Shown here one piece after another: positions 44,163-52,868 of a stretch of DNA of 64,000 nucleotides. Both the position numbers and the translations under genes were made by a program. Each line of letters opens with the position of its first letter. Positions within the stretch are counted from its first letter, which is position 1. The stretch is taken from assembly GCF_004341515.1 (NCBI RefSeq), contig NZ_SLZF01000008.1:1-64000 (forward strand), given 5' to 3'. The notes beneath the pieces are model-generated. The model saw only the letters and a list, made by a program, of their open reading frames with translations. It was not told the DNA's origin and ran no database searches. This DNA is from Allobosea sp. BK604 (lineage in GTDB: Bacteria; Pseudomonadota; Alphaproteobacteria; Rhizobiales; Beijerinckiaceae).

Positions 44163-45173
44163 ATGAGCAAGGCTCCGCGCGCCGTGCGCCTCGATACATC
44201 GGCGGCCCATGGCGAGGTCGAGTTGACGCCGCTGGACCGTGACATCGCGATCCTGCCCGAAAGCGAGCCGGTCGATCCCACCGAGCCCGCAGCCGTGCCG
44301 GTGAAGCCCAGGCGCGGCTGGAGCTGGGGCACGCTCTTCGTCGCCGGGCTCTCGGGCTTCCTGACACTCTCGATCGGCGTCTGGATCGAGCGCACGGTGA
44401 CCTCGCTGATGAACGAGAGCCCGGTGCTTGGCTATGCGGCGCTGGCCTTTGCAGCCGTAGCGGCGCTCGCGCTCCTCGTCATGCTCGCCAAGGTGCTGCG
44501 CGACATCCTGCGCGAGCGGCGGGTCGAGGCCCTGCGCGAGCGGGCGACGACAGTGCTCGCCGGCGGCAGCCTCGACGAGGCCAAGGACATCGCGGGAGAG
44601 CTGAAGCGCCTCTACGCCTCCCGGCCGGAGACGGCCAAGGGCCGGGCGGAGCTCGATGACAGCCTGCCGCAACTCTTCGCGCCGCGCGACGTGCTCGCCG
44701 TGGCCGAGCGCAGCGTGATCGCGCCGCTCGATGCCGCCGCGCAGGCGCAGATCGCCTCGGCCGCAAGGCGGGTCTCGCTGGTCACGGCGGTCAGCCCGCG
44801 CGCCCTGATCGACGTCGTCTTCGTGCTCGTCGCCTGTGCCAGGCTGCTGCGCGCGATTGCAGGCATCTATGCCGGGCGGCCCGGTGCGCTCGGCCTGCTC
44901 CGCCTGGCGCGACAGGTCATGGGCCATTTGGTCGTCACCGGTGGCGTCGCGGCCGGCGACGCCCTGGTGCAGCAGGTGATTGGCCAGGGGCTCGCGGCGC
45001 GGCTTTCGGCCAAGCTTGGCGAAGGCGTGCTCAACGGCCTGCTCACGGCGAGGATCGGCCTGGCGACACTCGCCGTCTGTCGGCCGTTGCCGTTCGTCGA
45101 GGTCGAGCCGCCGACGCTCTCCGACGTGGCCGGCGACCTGGCCTCGTGGCGCGGTGGATCGGAAACGCCGTGA
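44163..45173 (+). CDS. YcjF-like membrane protein (TIGR01620)
   Basis: A 336-residue protein with two N-terminal membrane segments (LFVAGLSGFLTLSIGVWIER and LGYAALAFAAVAALALLVML) after a polar lead of about 60 residues, and a C-terminal DUF697-type domain (SPRALIDVVFVLVACARLLR, HLVVTGGVAAGDALVQQVIG). GAGAGGAGG precedes the ATG. Partner of the YcjX-like ATPase. Confidence 0.9.
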   Translation: MSKAPRAVRLDTSAAHGEVELTPLDRDIAILPESEPVDPTEPAAVPVKPRRGWSWGTLFVAGLSGFLTLSIGVWIERTVTSLMNESPVLGYAALAFAAVAALALLVMLAKVLRDILRERRVEALRERATTVLAGGSLDEAKDIAGELKRLYASRPETAKGRAELDDSLPQLFAPRDVLAVAERSVIAPLDAAAQAQIASAARRVSLVTAVSPRALIDVVFVLVACARLLRAIAGIYAGRPGALGLLRLARQVMGHLVVTGGVAAGDALVQQVIGQGLAARLSAKLGEGVLNGLLTARIGLATLAVCRPLPFVEVEPPTLSDVAGDLASWRGGSETP

Positions 45174-45243
45174 ATGCCCCGGCAAGATTTGCCGGCCAGC
45201 GCGGAATTTGCCCGGTCGAAGCCGAGAGCTTAGATTCGGTAAA

Positions 45244-45273
45244 CCATCTAACCTATTGAAAATTGGCCGATAG
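45244..45273 (+). promoter_or_regulatory. Possible flagellar-type promoter of flgE
   Basis: CTAACC and GCCGATAG (45266-45273) resemble the TAAA and GCCGATAA boxes of FliA-dependent promoters, although the spacing is about two bases short. It lies about 80 bases upstream of flgE. The rest of 45174-45351 holds no gene. Confidence 0.3.
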
Positions 45274-45351
45274 GCGCATGGCATAGCCCATGCAGAACGC
45301 TTCGCGACGTATCAGGCGGCTTAAAGGTCCGCCAGGCGAGGCGAGGGTATC

Positions 45352-46728
45352 ATGGGCGTATTCAATGCGTTGACGACGGCGGTTTCCGGAATGCAGGCGC
45401 AGTCCTATGCGCTCGAGAACATCTCCGGCAACATCGCCAATTCGCGGACAGCCGGCTTCAAGCGGGTCGATACGAGCTTTGCCGATCTGGTGCCCGATGC
45501 GGCGCTCAACCGCCAGATCGCCGGCTCGGTCTCGGCCTATAGCCGGCCGACGAACACGATCCAGGGCGACCTCGCACCGACCGGCATCGACACCAATGTC
45601 GCGATCAACGGCGACGGCTTCTTCGTCGTCGACCAGCGCCAGAGCGGCGTCGGCGCCAACACGCAATTCACCAACCAGAACCTCTATACCCGCCGCGGCG
45701 ATTTCGACTTCGACGCCAACGGCTACCTGGTCAACGGCGCCGGCTACTACCTCAAGGGTCTGAAGATCGATCAGGTCACCGGCCAGCTGATCGGCACCCA
45801 GCCGGAGGTGCTGCGCATCACGCAGGAGCAGTACCCGGCGAAGGCGACGACCTCGATCGAGTATCGCGCCAACATCCCGTCCTATCCAGCGACCGAGAGC
45901 GCCGATCCCACCGTACCGGGCTCAGAGCTGATCGACCCGGCCGACTACACGGGTTCCTCGATCACAACGATCACCGGCACCGACATGCCGACCTTCCTCA
46001 ACCAGTCGATCGCCGGCGGCTCGGTGACGGTCTACGATCAGCTCGGCCAGGCGACCACGGTCGAGCTGCGCTGGGCCAAGACGACGAAGGCATCGGCTGG
46101 ACCGCCGGCCGTCGCCGATACGTGGAACCTTTTCGTCGCCGAGAACACCGGCGCTACCGGCGCCGCCGTGGCCTACCGCAATGTCGGCACCAACATCACC
46201 TTCGGCGCCACGGGCCAGCTCACCAATCCAGCCGGCGGCACGATCCCGCTGCCGACGATGACGATCGCAGGCACCACGGTCACCGGCATCAACCTGACCA
46301 CCGGCGGCGACGGCCTGACCCAGAACGGCGATGTCAGCGGCGAGATCGACGCCCGCAGCATCCGCCAGAACGGCTACACCGCCGGCACGCTCGACCGGAC
46401 CGAGGTCTCGGAAACCGGCCAACTGATCGGCACGTTCAGCAACGGCCAGGTCGTGGCGCTGGCGCAGCTCTCGGTTGCCCGCTTCAACGCCGGCAACGCC
46501 CTGAAGCGGCTCGATGGCGGCGCCTTCCAGGAGACCATCGAATCCGGCCCGCCGATCATCGGCCTCGGCACGTCCCAGCTCATCGGCGGCAATGTCGAGC
46601 AGTCCAATACCGACATCGCCGACGAGTTCTCGAAGATGATCGTCACCCAGCAGGCCTATTCGGCCAACACCAAGGTCATCACCACGGCGCAGGACATGCT
46701 GAGCAGCGTGTTCAACATCATCCGCTGA
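45352..46728 (+). CDS. flgE: Flagellar hook protein FlgE
   Basis: A 458-residue hook subunit. N-terminal rod-type motif: MGVFNALTTAVSGMQAQSYA, ENISGNIANSRTAGFKRVDT. The C-terminal helix reads SNTDIADEFSKMIVTQQAYS followed by ANTKVITTAQDMLSSVFNII. These conserved ends pack into the hook core, and the middle forms the outer domains. It precedes flgK and flgL on the same strand but has its own hairpin terminator at 46734. Confidence 0.96.
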   Translation: MGVFNALTTAVSGMQAQSYALENISGNIANSRTAGFKRVDTSFADLVPDAALNRQIAGSVSAYSRPTNTIQGDLAPTGIDTNVAINGDGFFVVDQRQSGVGANTQFTNQNLYTRRGDFDFDANGYLVNGAGYYLKGLKIDQVTGQLIGTQPEVLRITQEQYPAKATTSIEYRANIPSYPATESADPTVPGSELIDPADYTGSSITTITGTDMPTFLNQSIAGGSVTVYDQLGQATTVELRWAKTTKASAGPPAVADTWNLFVAENTGATGAAVAYRNVGTNITFGATGQLTNPAGGTIPLPTMTIAGTTVTGINLTTGGDGLTQNGDVSGEIDARSIRQNGYTAGTLDRTEVSETGQLIGTFSNGQVVALAQLSVARFNAGNALKRLDGGAFQETIESGPPIIGLGTSQLIGGNVEQSNTDIADEFSKMIVTQQAYSANTKVITTAQDMLSSVFNIIR

Positions 46729-46733
46729 GCTTT

Positions 46734-46769
46734 GGGGCATCTGCGATCCTATCGGGCCGCAGATGCCCC
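46734..46769 (+). terminator. Hairpin after flgE
   Basis: GGGGCATCTGCG at 46734-46745 is the exact reverse complement of 46758-46769. It begins five bases after the flgE stop. Confidence 0.6.
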
Positions 46770-46782
46770 AGCTCTTGAATTC

Positions 46783-46832
46783 ACGCATTTTCTTCACGCG
46801 AACCGGAATCCACTTCGCTTGAAAATGCTTTG
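46783..46832 (+). repeat. Half copy (B) of the 104-bp element
   Basis: Only the second module is present: ACGCATTTTCTTCACGCGAA then CCGGAATCCACTTCGCTTGA and AAATGCTTTGG. It matches the right half of copies at 50242 and 58365 with a few changes, and lies between flgE and flgK. Confidence 0.8.
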
Positions 46833-46877
46833 GCCGCTAGCGGCACGATCCAGAAGGATTGGTGAGAGGAGCTCCCG

Positions 46878-48722
46878 ATGGGCCTCGGTTCTTCCCTGAA
46901 CATGGCGATCTCCGGCCTGCGCTCGACGCAGGTCGGGCTCAACATCATCTCGCAGAACGTCGCCAATGCGGATTCGCCCGGTTATATCCGGCGGACCGTC
47001 AGCACGGTCGAGACCCAGGGCGGCTATACCACCAGCAGCAATGTCCAGCGCCTGCTCGACAAGATCGTGCAGCACCAGCTCTGGCAGGAGACCGCTGGCG
47101 CCGCCTATACCTCGACCCGCGCCAATGCGATGTCAAAGGTCGACGAGCTGTTCGGCGCGCCGGGCAGCTCGACGGCACTCGACTCCGTCTACAACGCCTT
47201 CACCGGCGCCCTGCAAGCGCTCGAGGACGATCCGTCTTCCTATACCAACAGGACGGCGGTGCTCGACCGGGCCAATGAGCTGGCCAACCGGCTCAATGGG
47301 TTGTCCAAGGGGGTGCAGGACCTGCGCCGGCAGGCGGAATCCGGTATCGCGAGCGGCGTCGAGCAGGTCAACAACCTGCTGGACTCACTGACCTCGGTGA
47401 ATGCCAAGATCGTCGGCAGCCCGAACGATGCGAGCTCGGCCAGCCTGCGTGACCAGCGCGACCGGATCGTCGCCGAGCTGTCGCAATATATGGACATCCG
47501 CACCAGCGAGGACGGGCGCGGCTCGCTCTCGATCGTGACGACCTCCGGCACGCAGATCTTCGACGGCCGCCCGGCAGTCACCTTCTCGTTCGACGAGCAC
47601 CAGAATATCGGGCCGGAATCGCAATGGAGCGCCAATCCCGCCCAGCGCGGCGTCGGCACCATCACGATGCGCAGCGCCACCAGCGGCGGCGCGATCGACG
47701 CGATCGCCAGCAAGGTGTTCAAGTCGGGCGAGATCGCCGCGAATATCGAGCTGCGCGACAAGACGCTGGTGCAGGCCCAGGCGCAGCTCGACGAGATCGC
47801 CGCGCAGATGTCGAGCGCGCTGTCCGATCGCGAGGTCGCTGGCACGCCGGTCACCGCCGGTGCGGCGACTGGTTTCGACCTCGACCTGACCGGGCTCCAG
47901 TCCGGCAACACGATCACGCTGGACTACAAGATCCAGCCGAACGGCGAGACGCGCCGCTTCACCTTCGTCAGGGTGGAATCGGGGGCCTCGCTGCCGCTGC
48001 CCGCCTCGGCCGGCGGCGACGCCAAGAACACGGTCGTCGGCATCGACTTCTCCGGCGATGTCGCGGCGCAGATCCAGGCCGCTGTCGGCACGGGCTTCAC
48101 TGTCGCCAATACCGGCACCGGCATCAGCATCCTCGATGACGGCGCCGGCAACACGCGCGACGTGCTCGGCCTCACCGCGCATCCGACCGCAACGGGTCTG
48201 AACGGTTCGGCCGAGCTGCCCTTCTTCGTCGATGGCGGCCGCAACAACGCCGCCTATACCGGCTCCTTCGAAGGCGGCTCACAGGCCGCCGGTTTCGCCG
48301 GGCGGATCAAGGTCAATCCGGCGCTGATCGCCGATCGCTCGAAGCTCGTCCAGATCGACCCGACGACGCCGCAGGGCGACGACACGCGCCCATCCCTGCT
48401 GCTCGACCGGCTGACGCAGGGCCAGCGCAGCTTCACGCGCGCGACCGGGCTCGACGGCTCGAGCGCGACGTCGACCGGCACGATCACCAGCTTCGTGCAG
48501 CGCGTCGTCTCCTCGACGGGCCAGGCGGTCGAGGCCGCGCAGCGGCTCGACGAGGGCCAGCAGGTCGCGCTCGCCACGGTGCAGAGCCGCTTCCAGGAGA
48601 GCTCGCAGGTCAATGTCGACCAGGAAATGTCGATGCTGATCGAGCTGCAGAACGCCTATGCCGCCAATGCCCGCATCATCTCCACGGTCAAGGAGATGAT
48701 GGACATGCTGATGAGGATCTAG
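46878..48722 (+). CDS. flgK: Flagellar hook-associated protein FlgK
   Basis: A 614-residue HAP1, joining hook and filament. N-terminus: MGLGSSLNMAISGLRSTQVG, NIISQNVANADSPGYIRRTV. C-terminus: SSQVNVDQEMSMLIELQNAY, AANARIISTVKEMMDMLMRI, the coiled-coil D0 helix. GAGAGGAG precedes the ATG. It is followed by flgL after four bases, so they are co-transcribed. Confidence 0.96.
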   Translation: MGLGSSLNMAISGLRSTQVGLNIISQNVANADSPGYIRRTVSTVETQGGYTTSSNVQRLLDKIVQHQLWQETAGAAYTSTRANAMSKVDELFGAPGSSTALDSVYNAFTGALQALEDDPSSYTNRTAVLDRANELANRLNGLSKGVQDLRRQAESGIASGVEQVNNLLDSLTSVNAKIVGSPNDASSASLRDQRDRIVAELSQYMDIRTSEDGRGSLSIVTTSGTQIFDGRPAVTFSFDEHQNIGPESQWSANPAQRGVGTITMRSATSGGAIDAIASKVFKSGEIAANIELRDKTLVQAQAQLDEIAAQMSSALSDREVAGTPVTAGAATGFDLDLTGLQSGNTITLDYKIQPNGETRRFTFVRVESGASLPLPASAGGDAKNTVVGIDFSGDVAAQIQAAVGTGFTVANTGTGISILDDGAGNTRDVLGLTAHPTATGLNGSAELPFFVDGGRNNAAYTGSFEGGSQAAGFAGRIKVNPALIADRSKLVQIDPTTPQGDDTRPSLLLDRLTQGQRSFTRATGLDGSSATSTGTITSFVQRVVSSTGQAVEAAQRLDEGQQVALATVQSRFQESSQVNVDQEMSMLIELQNAYAANARIISTVKEMMDMLMRI

Positions 48723-48726
48723 TCCG

Positions 48727-50244
48727 ATGACGATCACATCCTATGGGACCGGCGCCTATCGTCTGGCGCAGCCGAACCAGTTCGTCTCGAACCGCACTGA
48801 ACTGAACGACCTGTTGCGCCAGCTCGACACCGGCAAGCGCAGCACCACCTATGCCGGGCTCGGCATCGACCGGCGCACCAGCCTCGACATCAACGGCAAG
48901 CTCTCGTCGCTGGATTCCTATCTGACCGGCATCGACCGCGCCGACGTCAATCTCAAGCTCGCGACGCAATCGGTCGAGAATTTCTACAAGCTCACCACCG
49001 AGACCAAGAACGACGCACGGCCGGACAGCTATGTGGCCAGCTCGACCGGCCTCTCGGCACCGCAGGTCCTGGCGGAAGAGAAGTTCAAGCAGGCGCTCGA
49101 CATGCTCAATGTCGATGTCGACGGGCGCTACCTGTTCTCGGGGCGTTCAAGCGATGTCGAGCCGGTGGTGGGCTACTCCCTGATCATGGACGGCGACGGA
49201 GCAGGACGTGCCGGGCTTCGGCAGCTCGTCTCCGAGCGCAAGCAGGCCGATCTCGGCACCGCCGGCCTCGGCCGCCTGACTGTGGGCGGCGCCACCACGA
49301 CCGTGTCGATCGCGGAGGAGGCAGGCAACCCGAATTACGGCTTCAAGCTGAAGGGCGCCACGACGAATTCGGCGGGCATCACGCCGACCTATACCGCTGG
49401 GCCGCCGGCGGACATCGCCCTAAACGTCACCGCCCAGCCGCAGCCGGGCGAGGCCGTGCGCGTCCAGGTCGCACTGCCCGACGGCACGACGGAGGAGGTC
49501 GTGCTGACGGCGCGCGCCGCCGGCACAGATGGCGACGCTGCCAGCACGTTCGAGATCGGCGCCGATCCGACCGCGACAGCTGCCAATCTGCGCACGGCGA
49601 TGACGGCGGCGCTCGGCAAGGAGGCCAAGACTTCGCTTTCGGCGGCCTCGGCCACCGTCGCCGCGGAGAATTTCTTCGCGGGCAGCCCGAGCAACCCGCC
49701 GCTGCGGGTGCCCGGCCCACCCTTCGACACCGCGACGGCCGCGCCCGCGCCGGGCACGGCTGCCAATACGGTGATCTGGTATCAGGGCGATGATGGCCCG
49801 GGGCCGGCGCGTGCGACCTCGACCGTGCAGGCCGACCAGGGACAAAGCGTCAATACCGGCGCGCGCGCCAATGAGCAGGCTTTCCAGATCGGTCTCGCCC
49901 AGCTCGCGATCTTCGCCACCGAGACCTTCCCGGCCGATGATCCGAATTCGAAGGCGGGCTACGAGGCGCTGGCCGAGCGCGTCAGCAATCGGATCGGCTA
50001 TGCGGACAACGAGCAGACGCCGACCGAGATCATCGTCGAGCTCGGCAGCGCCCAGACCGCGCTCGACCAGGCGGGCGATCGGCACAAGGCCACCAAGAAC
50101 TATCTGCAGACCACGCTCGACGGCGTCGAGAATGTCACTCCGGAAGAGGTCGCGGTGCAGATCCTGGCGCTGCAGACGCGCTTGCAGGCAAGCTATCAGA
50201 CGACGTCGATGCTGTCGCAGCTGCACCTGACCAACTATCTCTAG
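48727..50244 (+). CDS. flgL: Flagellar hook-associated protein FlgL
   Basis: A 505-residue HAP3, a flagellin-like protein at the hook-filament junction. N-terminal helix: LAQPNQFVSNRTELNDLLRQ; middle: LNVDVDGRYLFSGRSSDVEP, the typical FlgL motif; C-terminus: LQTRLQASYQTTSMLSQLHL. It is longer than E. coli FlgL (about 317), through a large central insert around residues 190-360. The TAG stop is the first three bases of repeat copy C. Confidence 0.93.
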   Translation: MTITSYGTGAYRLAQPNQFVSNRTELNDLLRQLDTGKRSTTYAGLGIDRRTSLDINGKLSSLDSYLTGIDRADVNLKLATQSVENFYKLTTETKNDARPDSYVASSTGLSAPQVLAEEKFKQALDMLNVDVDGRYLFSGRSSDVEPVVGYSLIMDGDGAGRAGLRQLVSERKQADLGTAGLGRLTVGGATTTVSIAEEAGNPNYGFKLKGATTNSAGITPTYTAGPPADIALNVTAQPQPGEAVRVQVALPDGTTEEVVLTARAAGTDGDAASTFEIGADPTATAANLRTAMTAALGKEAKTSLSAASATVAAENFFAGSPSNPPLRVPGPPFDTATAAPAPGTAANTVIWYQGDDGPGPARATSTVQADQGQSVNTGARANEQAFQIGLAQLAIFATETFPADDPNSKAGYEALAERVSNRIGYADNEQTPTEIIVELGSAQTALDQAGDRHKATKNYLQTTLDGVENVTPEEVAVQILALQTRLQASYQTTSMLSQLHLTNYL

Positions 50245-50345
50245 AGCATTTCCGCGTTTCTTCGAATCGCGAAAATTCTCTATCTACTTGTTTTGACGCA
50301 TTTTCTTCACGCGAACCGGTATCCACTTCGCTCGAAAATGCTCTA
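50242..50345 (+). repeat. 104-bp element with terminal inverted repeats, copy C
   Basis: It begins TAGAGCATTTCCGCGTTTCT and ends CTCGAAAATGCTCTA; the outer ten bases at each end are inverted copies apart from one purine/pyrimidine step. Between them are two imperfect hairpins separated by a linker TCTATCTACTTGTTTTGACG. The first TAG is the stop of flgL. Copy D at 58365 differs at the extreme ends by a paired change (C..G instead of T..A). Confidence 0.92.
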
Positions 50346-50362
50346 GGCGGCCGAGGCTGCCA

Positions 50363-50401
50363 AAACGAAAACGGCGCCGGAGACCGGCGCCGTTTTCGTT
50401 T
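50363..50401. terminator. Bidirectional terminator between flgL and flaF
   Basis: AAACGAAAACGGCGCCGG at 50363-50380 is the exact reverse complement of 50384-50401, an 18-bp stem with a three-base loop. A-rich and T-rich ends on both sides make it a Rho-independent terminator usable from either strand. Confidence 0.88.
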
Positions 50402-50418
50402 GTAGGAAAGGCGTGCGC

Positions 50419-50790
50419 TCAGCGTCCGCGCAGGCCCGCCGCGATGTCGCGGTTGATGCTGACCAGCACCGCGAGCCGTTCCGGCGCGGGCGTGATCGAG
50501 ACGCGGATCGTGTGATTGAAGATGAAGTTCGCCAGCCCGAGGATATTGCGCTTGATCTCGACCGGCAGCGGGTTGTCCTCGGCGGTCACCGCCGAAACCA
50601 GGATCGTCCAGAGCCGACGGTTATAGGTCAAAGCGGCATCGAGCTCGCCCGAGCGGATGGCCCAGTCATCGGCGACGGCCTGGATCTTGGCGGCAGCCTT
50701 GATCAGCAGCGAGGCTTCGAGTTCGCGAGGGGAGACGGTAGCTTGAGCCGTTTTGGCGGCGGCGGCGTAGGCGTTAAACCCTGGTTGCAT
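50419..50790 (-). CDS. flaF: Flagellar biosynthesis regulator FlaF
   Basis: A 123-residue FlaF: MQPGFNAYAAAAKTAQATVS, SLLIKAAAKIQAVADDWAIR and LDAALTYNRRLWTILVSAVT match the family. In Caulobacter FlaF is needed for flagellin secretion or synthesis and works opposite FlbT. It overlaps the end of flbT by 17 bases. Confidence 0.96.
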   Translation of the reverse strand: MQPGFNAYAAAAKTAQATVSPRELEASLLIKAAAKIQAVADDWAIRSGELDAALTYNRRLWTILVSAVTAEDNPLPVEIKRNILGLANFIFNHTIRVSITPAPERLAVLVSINRDIAAGLRGR

Positions 50791-51166
50791 TCGCGATGAG
50801 TTCCGCTTCGTAAGCGATCAGCTTCTTGGCTGCTTTCAGGGCTTTGTAGAGCTCACCGCTTAAGATGCAGTTATTGATCTCGGTCATATGCGGCAGAGAG
50901 CTGGGCGCCGCGTTCAAAAAATCGCGCACGAGCTCGAAATAGATCTCGTGCTGGTGCGTCGGATCCTGCGACAGGTACATCAGCTGGATGGCGAAGTAGA
51001 TCTTCTTCGCCGGGCTGTCGGAGCTGGCTGCCGTCAGGATGTCCTTCTCGCGCAGGATCGGCGCCTCACCTTCGATGAAGAAGCGTGTGCGCTGCTCGTC
51101 GTTGCGGATGACCACCTGGCCGATGATGATGCGCTCGTTCGGCTTGAGCTCGACCTTGAGTGCCAT
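50774..51166 (-). CDS. flbT: Flagellar biosynthesis repressor FlbT
   Basis: A 130-residue FlbT: MALKVELKPNERIIIGQVVI, FFIEGEAPILREKDILT and IYFAIQLMYLSQDPTHQHEI are family signatures. In Caulobacter FlbT binds the leader of flagellin mRNA and lowers its stability until the hook is complete. Its placement right after two flagellin genes fits that role; the hairpin leader at 54191 is a candidate target. Confidence 0.96.
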   Translation of the reverse strand: MALKVELKPNERIIIGQVVIRNDEQRTRFFIEGEAPILREKDILTAASSDSPAKKIYFAIQLMYLSQDPTHQHEIYFELVRDFLNAAPSSLPHMTEINNCILSGELYKALKAAKKLIAYEAELIANATRV

Positions 51167-51218
51167 GTCGCTGCGGCCTTCTGGCTAATAGGGTAGGGAT
51201 GGCGCGCCGCCGACGAGC

Positions 51219-52550
51219 TCAGCCGAAGAGGCGCAGCACGCCCTGCTCGGCCTGGTTGGCGAGCGAGAGGGCGGTCTGCGAGAGCTGTTGGCGCGTGTTG
51301 AGCGCAAGCAGGCTGGCGCCTTCCTCGTTCGGGTCGGCCAGGACGAGGTTGTCGCCTCCGGTCTTGAGCGTATTGACCAGTTCCTTAGTGAAATCCTGGC
51401 GGGTCTGGGCGACCGAGAGGTTCGAGCCGAAGGTCGAGGCCAGCGACTTCAGCGAACTCAGCGCGCCGGTGAGGGCCGCGCTCGCTTTCTCGAGGTCGAG
51501 GTCGTTCTGGAAATTGACGAAGCCGGCGAGCTGAGTGTTGATCGCCTGGTCGATGCCGAGGTTCTGGGCGCTCAGTGTCGAGCCCTGGATGTCGAGCCTG
51601 GTCTGGTTGTTGCCGGTCTTCTCGTTGAAGACGATCGAGAGACGGTCGCCCTGCAGCAGGTTGATGCCGTTGAAGCTCGAATCCTTGGCCAGGTCGTCGA
51701 TTTGGTCGCGAAGCGTGTTGTACTGGTCGATCAGGTTCGAACGGACTGCCGAGGTGACATTCGACGAGGTGATCGTCGTGGTAGCGACCGCCGCGTCGAG
51801 AGCGCTGAAGCCGATCGCAGTGTTGCCCGTGCCCGTGCCAGCCGCGGTCGTTGCGGCAGTGGCATCCGCGCCGACGCCAAAGCCGAAATCGACCGGCTCA
51901 GAGCCGTTGCCCTTGATGTTGAGCTGGCCCTTCTCGTCGACGAAGGCAGTGACAAGGCCCGACTTGTTGATCTCGTTGACGACGTCGCGGATGGTCGCGT
52001 TGGCGTTGTTGAAGCTTGCCGTGTAGGTCGTGGTGCCGACCGTGATCGAGATCGCAGCCACAGGCGAAGTGCTCGTGTTGAGGCCGATATCGCCCGGGGA
52101 CGAGGCCGTCGCGGGATCGGCGACGGCGTCCGCGCTGGCAATCTTCTTGTCGAGCGCGATGTCCTTCAGGCTCTTATTGGCCACTGCGGCTTCTGTTGCC
52201 GTGGCGAGAGCCGTGCCGGCCTTGGTCGGACGGTTCTGGGCCGCGTCGGCCTGGGCCTGCTTGATCGTCGATTGCAGCGATTGAACCAGCTTGGTGACGC
52301 CGTCGATGCCCTTCGATGCAGCCTGAATGGTCTGGACGCCGTTCGAGATGCCGTCGAGCAGGCCAGTGAGCTGGTTGGCGCGGTCGTTCAGCGAAGCGGA
52401 GGTGAAATAGTTCACCGGATTGTCGATGGCCGAGTTGACCTTCTTGCCCGTGGCGAGGCGGTTCTGGATCACGCTCTGTTGGGCCGTGGTCTGCTGCAGC
52501 GTCAGGAGATTGTTGCGGATGCCGCTGGAAAGGATCGTGTTGCTGGCCAT
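51219..52550 (-). CDS. Flagellin 1
   Basis: A 443-residue flagellin: the N-terminal D0/D1 helices start MASNTILSSGIRNNLLTLQQ and continue KKVNSAIDNPVNYFTSASLN; the C-terminus ends QTALSLANQAEQGVLRLFG. The middle has an Ala/Thr-rich variable region (residues about 150-260). It forms the filament. It is paralogous to flagellin 2, with very similar ends and a divergent centre. Ribosome binding site GGGGA lies upstream of the ATG. Confidence 0.96.
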   Translation of the reverse strand: MASNTILSSGIRNNLLTLQQTTAQQSVIQNRLATGKKVNSAIDNPVNYFTSASLNDRANQLTGLLDGISNGVQTIQAASKGIDGVTKLVQSLQSTIKQAQADAAQNRPTKAGTALATATEAAVANKSLKDIALDKKIASADAVADPATASSPGDIGLNTSTSPVAAISITVGTTTYTASFNNANATIRDVVNEINKSGLVTAFVDEKGQLNIKGNGSEPVDFGFGVGADATAATTAAGTGTGNTAIGFSALDAAVATTTITSSNVTSAVRSNLIDQYNTLRDQIDDLAKDSSFNGINLLQGDRLSIVFNEKTGNNQTRLDIQGSTLSAQNLGIDQAINTQLAGFVNFQNDLDLEKASAALTGALSSLKSLASTFGSNLSVAQTRQDFTKELVNTLKTGGDNLVLADPNEEGASLLALNTRQQLSQTALSLANQAEQGVLRLFG

Positions 52551-52662
52551 CTTCGGTCCCCGGAACGCGCGATTCGGCGCGACGCAAGCTGTTCTGGGGG
52601 CGATAATTCCTTGTTAAGGATAATAATCGGTTAACGCTGGCTGCGGCTCCTGGCGGCTTTAT

Positions 52663-52741
52663 CGTCATTGCGAGCGCAGCGAAGCAATCCAGGAGGTCTC
52701 GCCCGACGGCCCTGGATTGCTTCGCTGCGCTCGCAATGACG
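52663..52741. repeat. Perfect 31-bp inverted repeat, TTGCGAGCG family, copy 2
   Basis: The arm 52663-52693 begins CGTCATTGCGAGCGCAGCGA and is the exact reverse complement of 52711-52741, with a 17-base centre. It is the same family as the imperfect copy at 86-165. Confidence 0.9.
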
Positions 52742-52773
52742 GCGAGGGAGTCGGCGCCCCTCGTGCCAAAAAG

Positions 52774-52809
52774 AAGAAGGCGGCGGAGCTTGCGCTCCGC
52801 CGCCTTCTT
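52774..52809 (-). terminator. Rho-independent terminator of flagellin 2
   Basis: AAGAAGGCGGCGGAGC pairs exactly with its reverse complement at 52794-52809 across TTGC. On the minus strand the stem is followed by a short T run (CTTCTTTTTGG), 60 bases after the flagellin 2 stop. Confidence 0.85.
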
Positions 52810-52868
52810 TGCCCCCGGCCCACATTCTGTGGGCGAACCGCCTTCTGCGGCAGCCGAAGGGTGTTGGA

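Larger units (their letters stand above)
52551..52868. other. Intergenic region between the two flagellins
   Basis: No gene is seen here. It holds the flagellin 1 leader, a short palindrome CCTTAACAAGG near 52608-52618, the perfect TTGCGAGCG-family inverted repeat at 52663-52741 and the flagellin 2 terminator at 52774-52809. Confidence 0.7.

Noticed and set aside
51288..52634. 448-codon plus frame opposite flagellin 1
   Set aside because: Antisense to flagellin, low complexity, no ribosome binding site.
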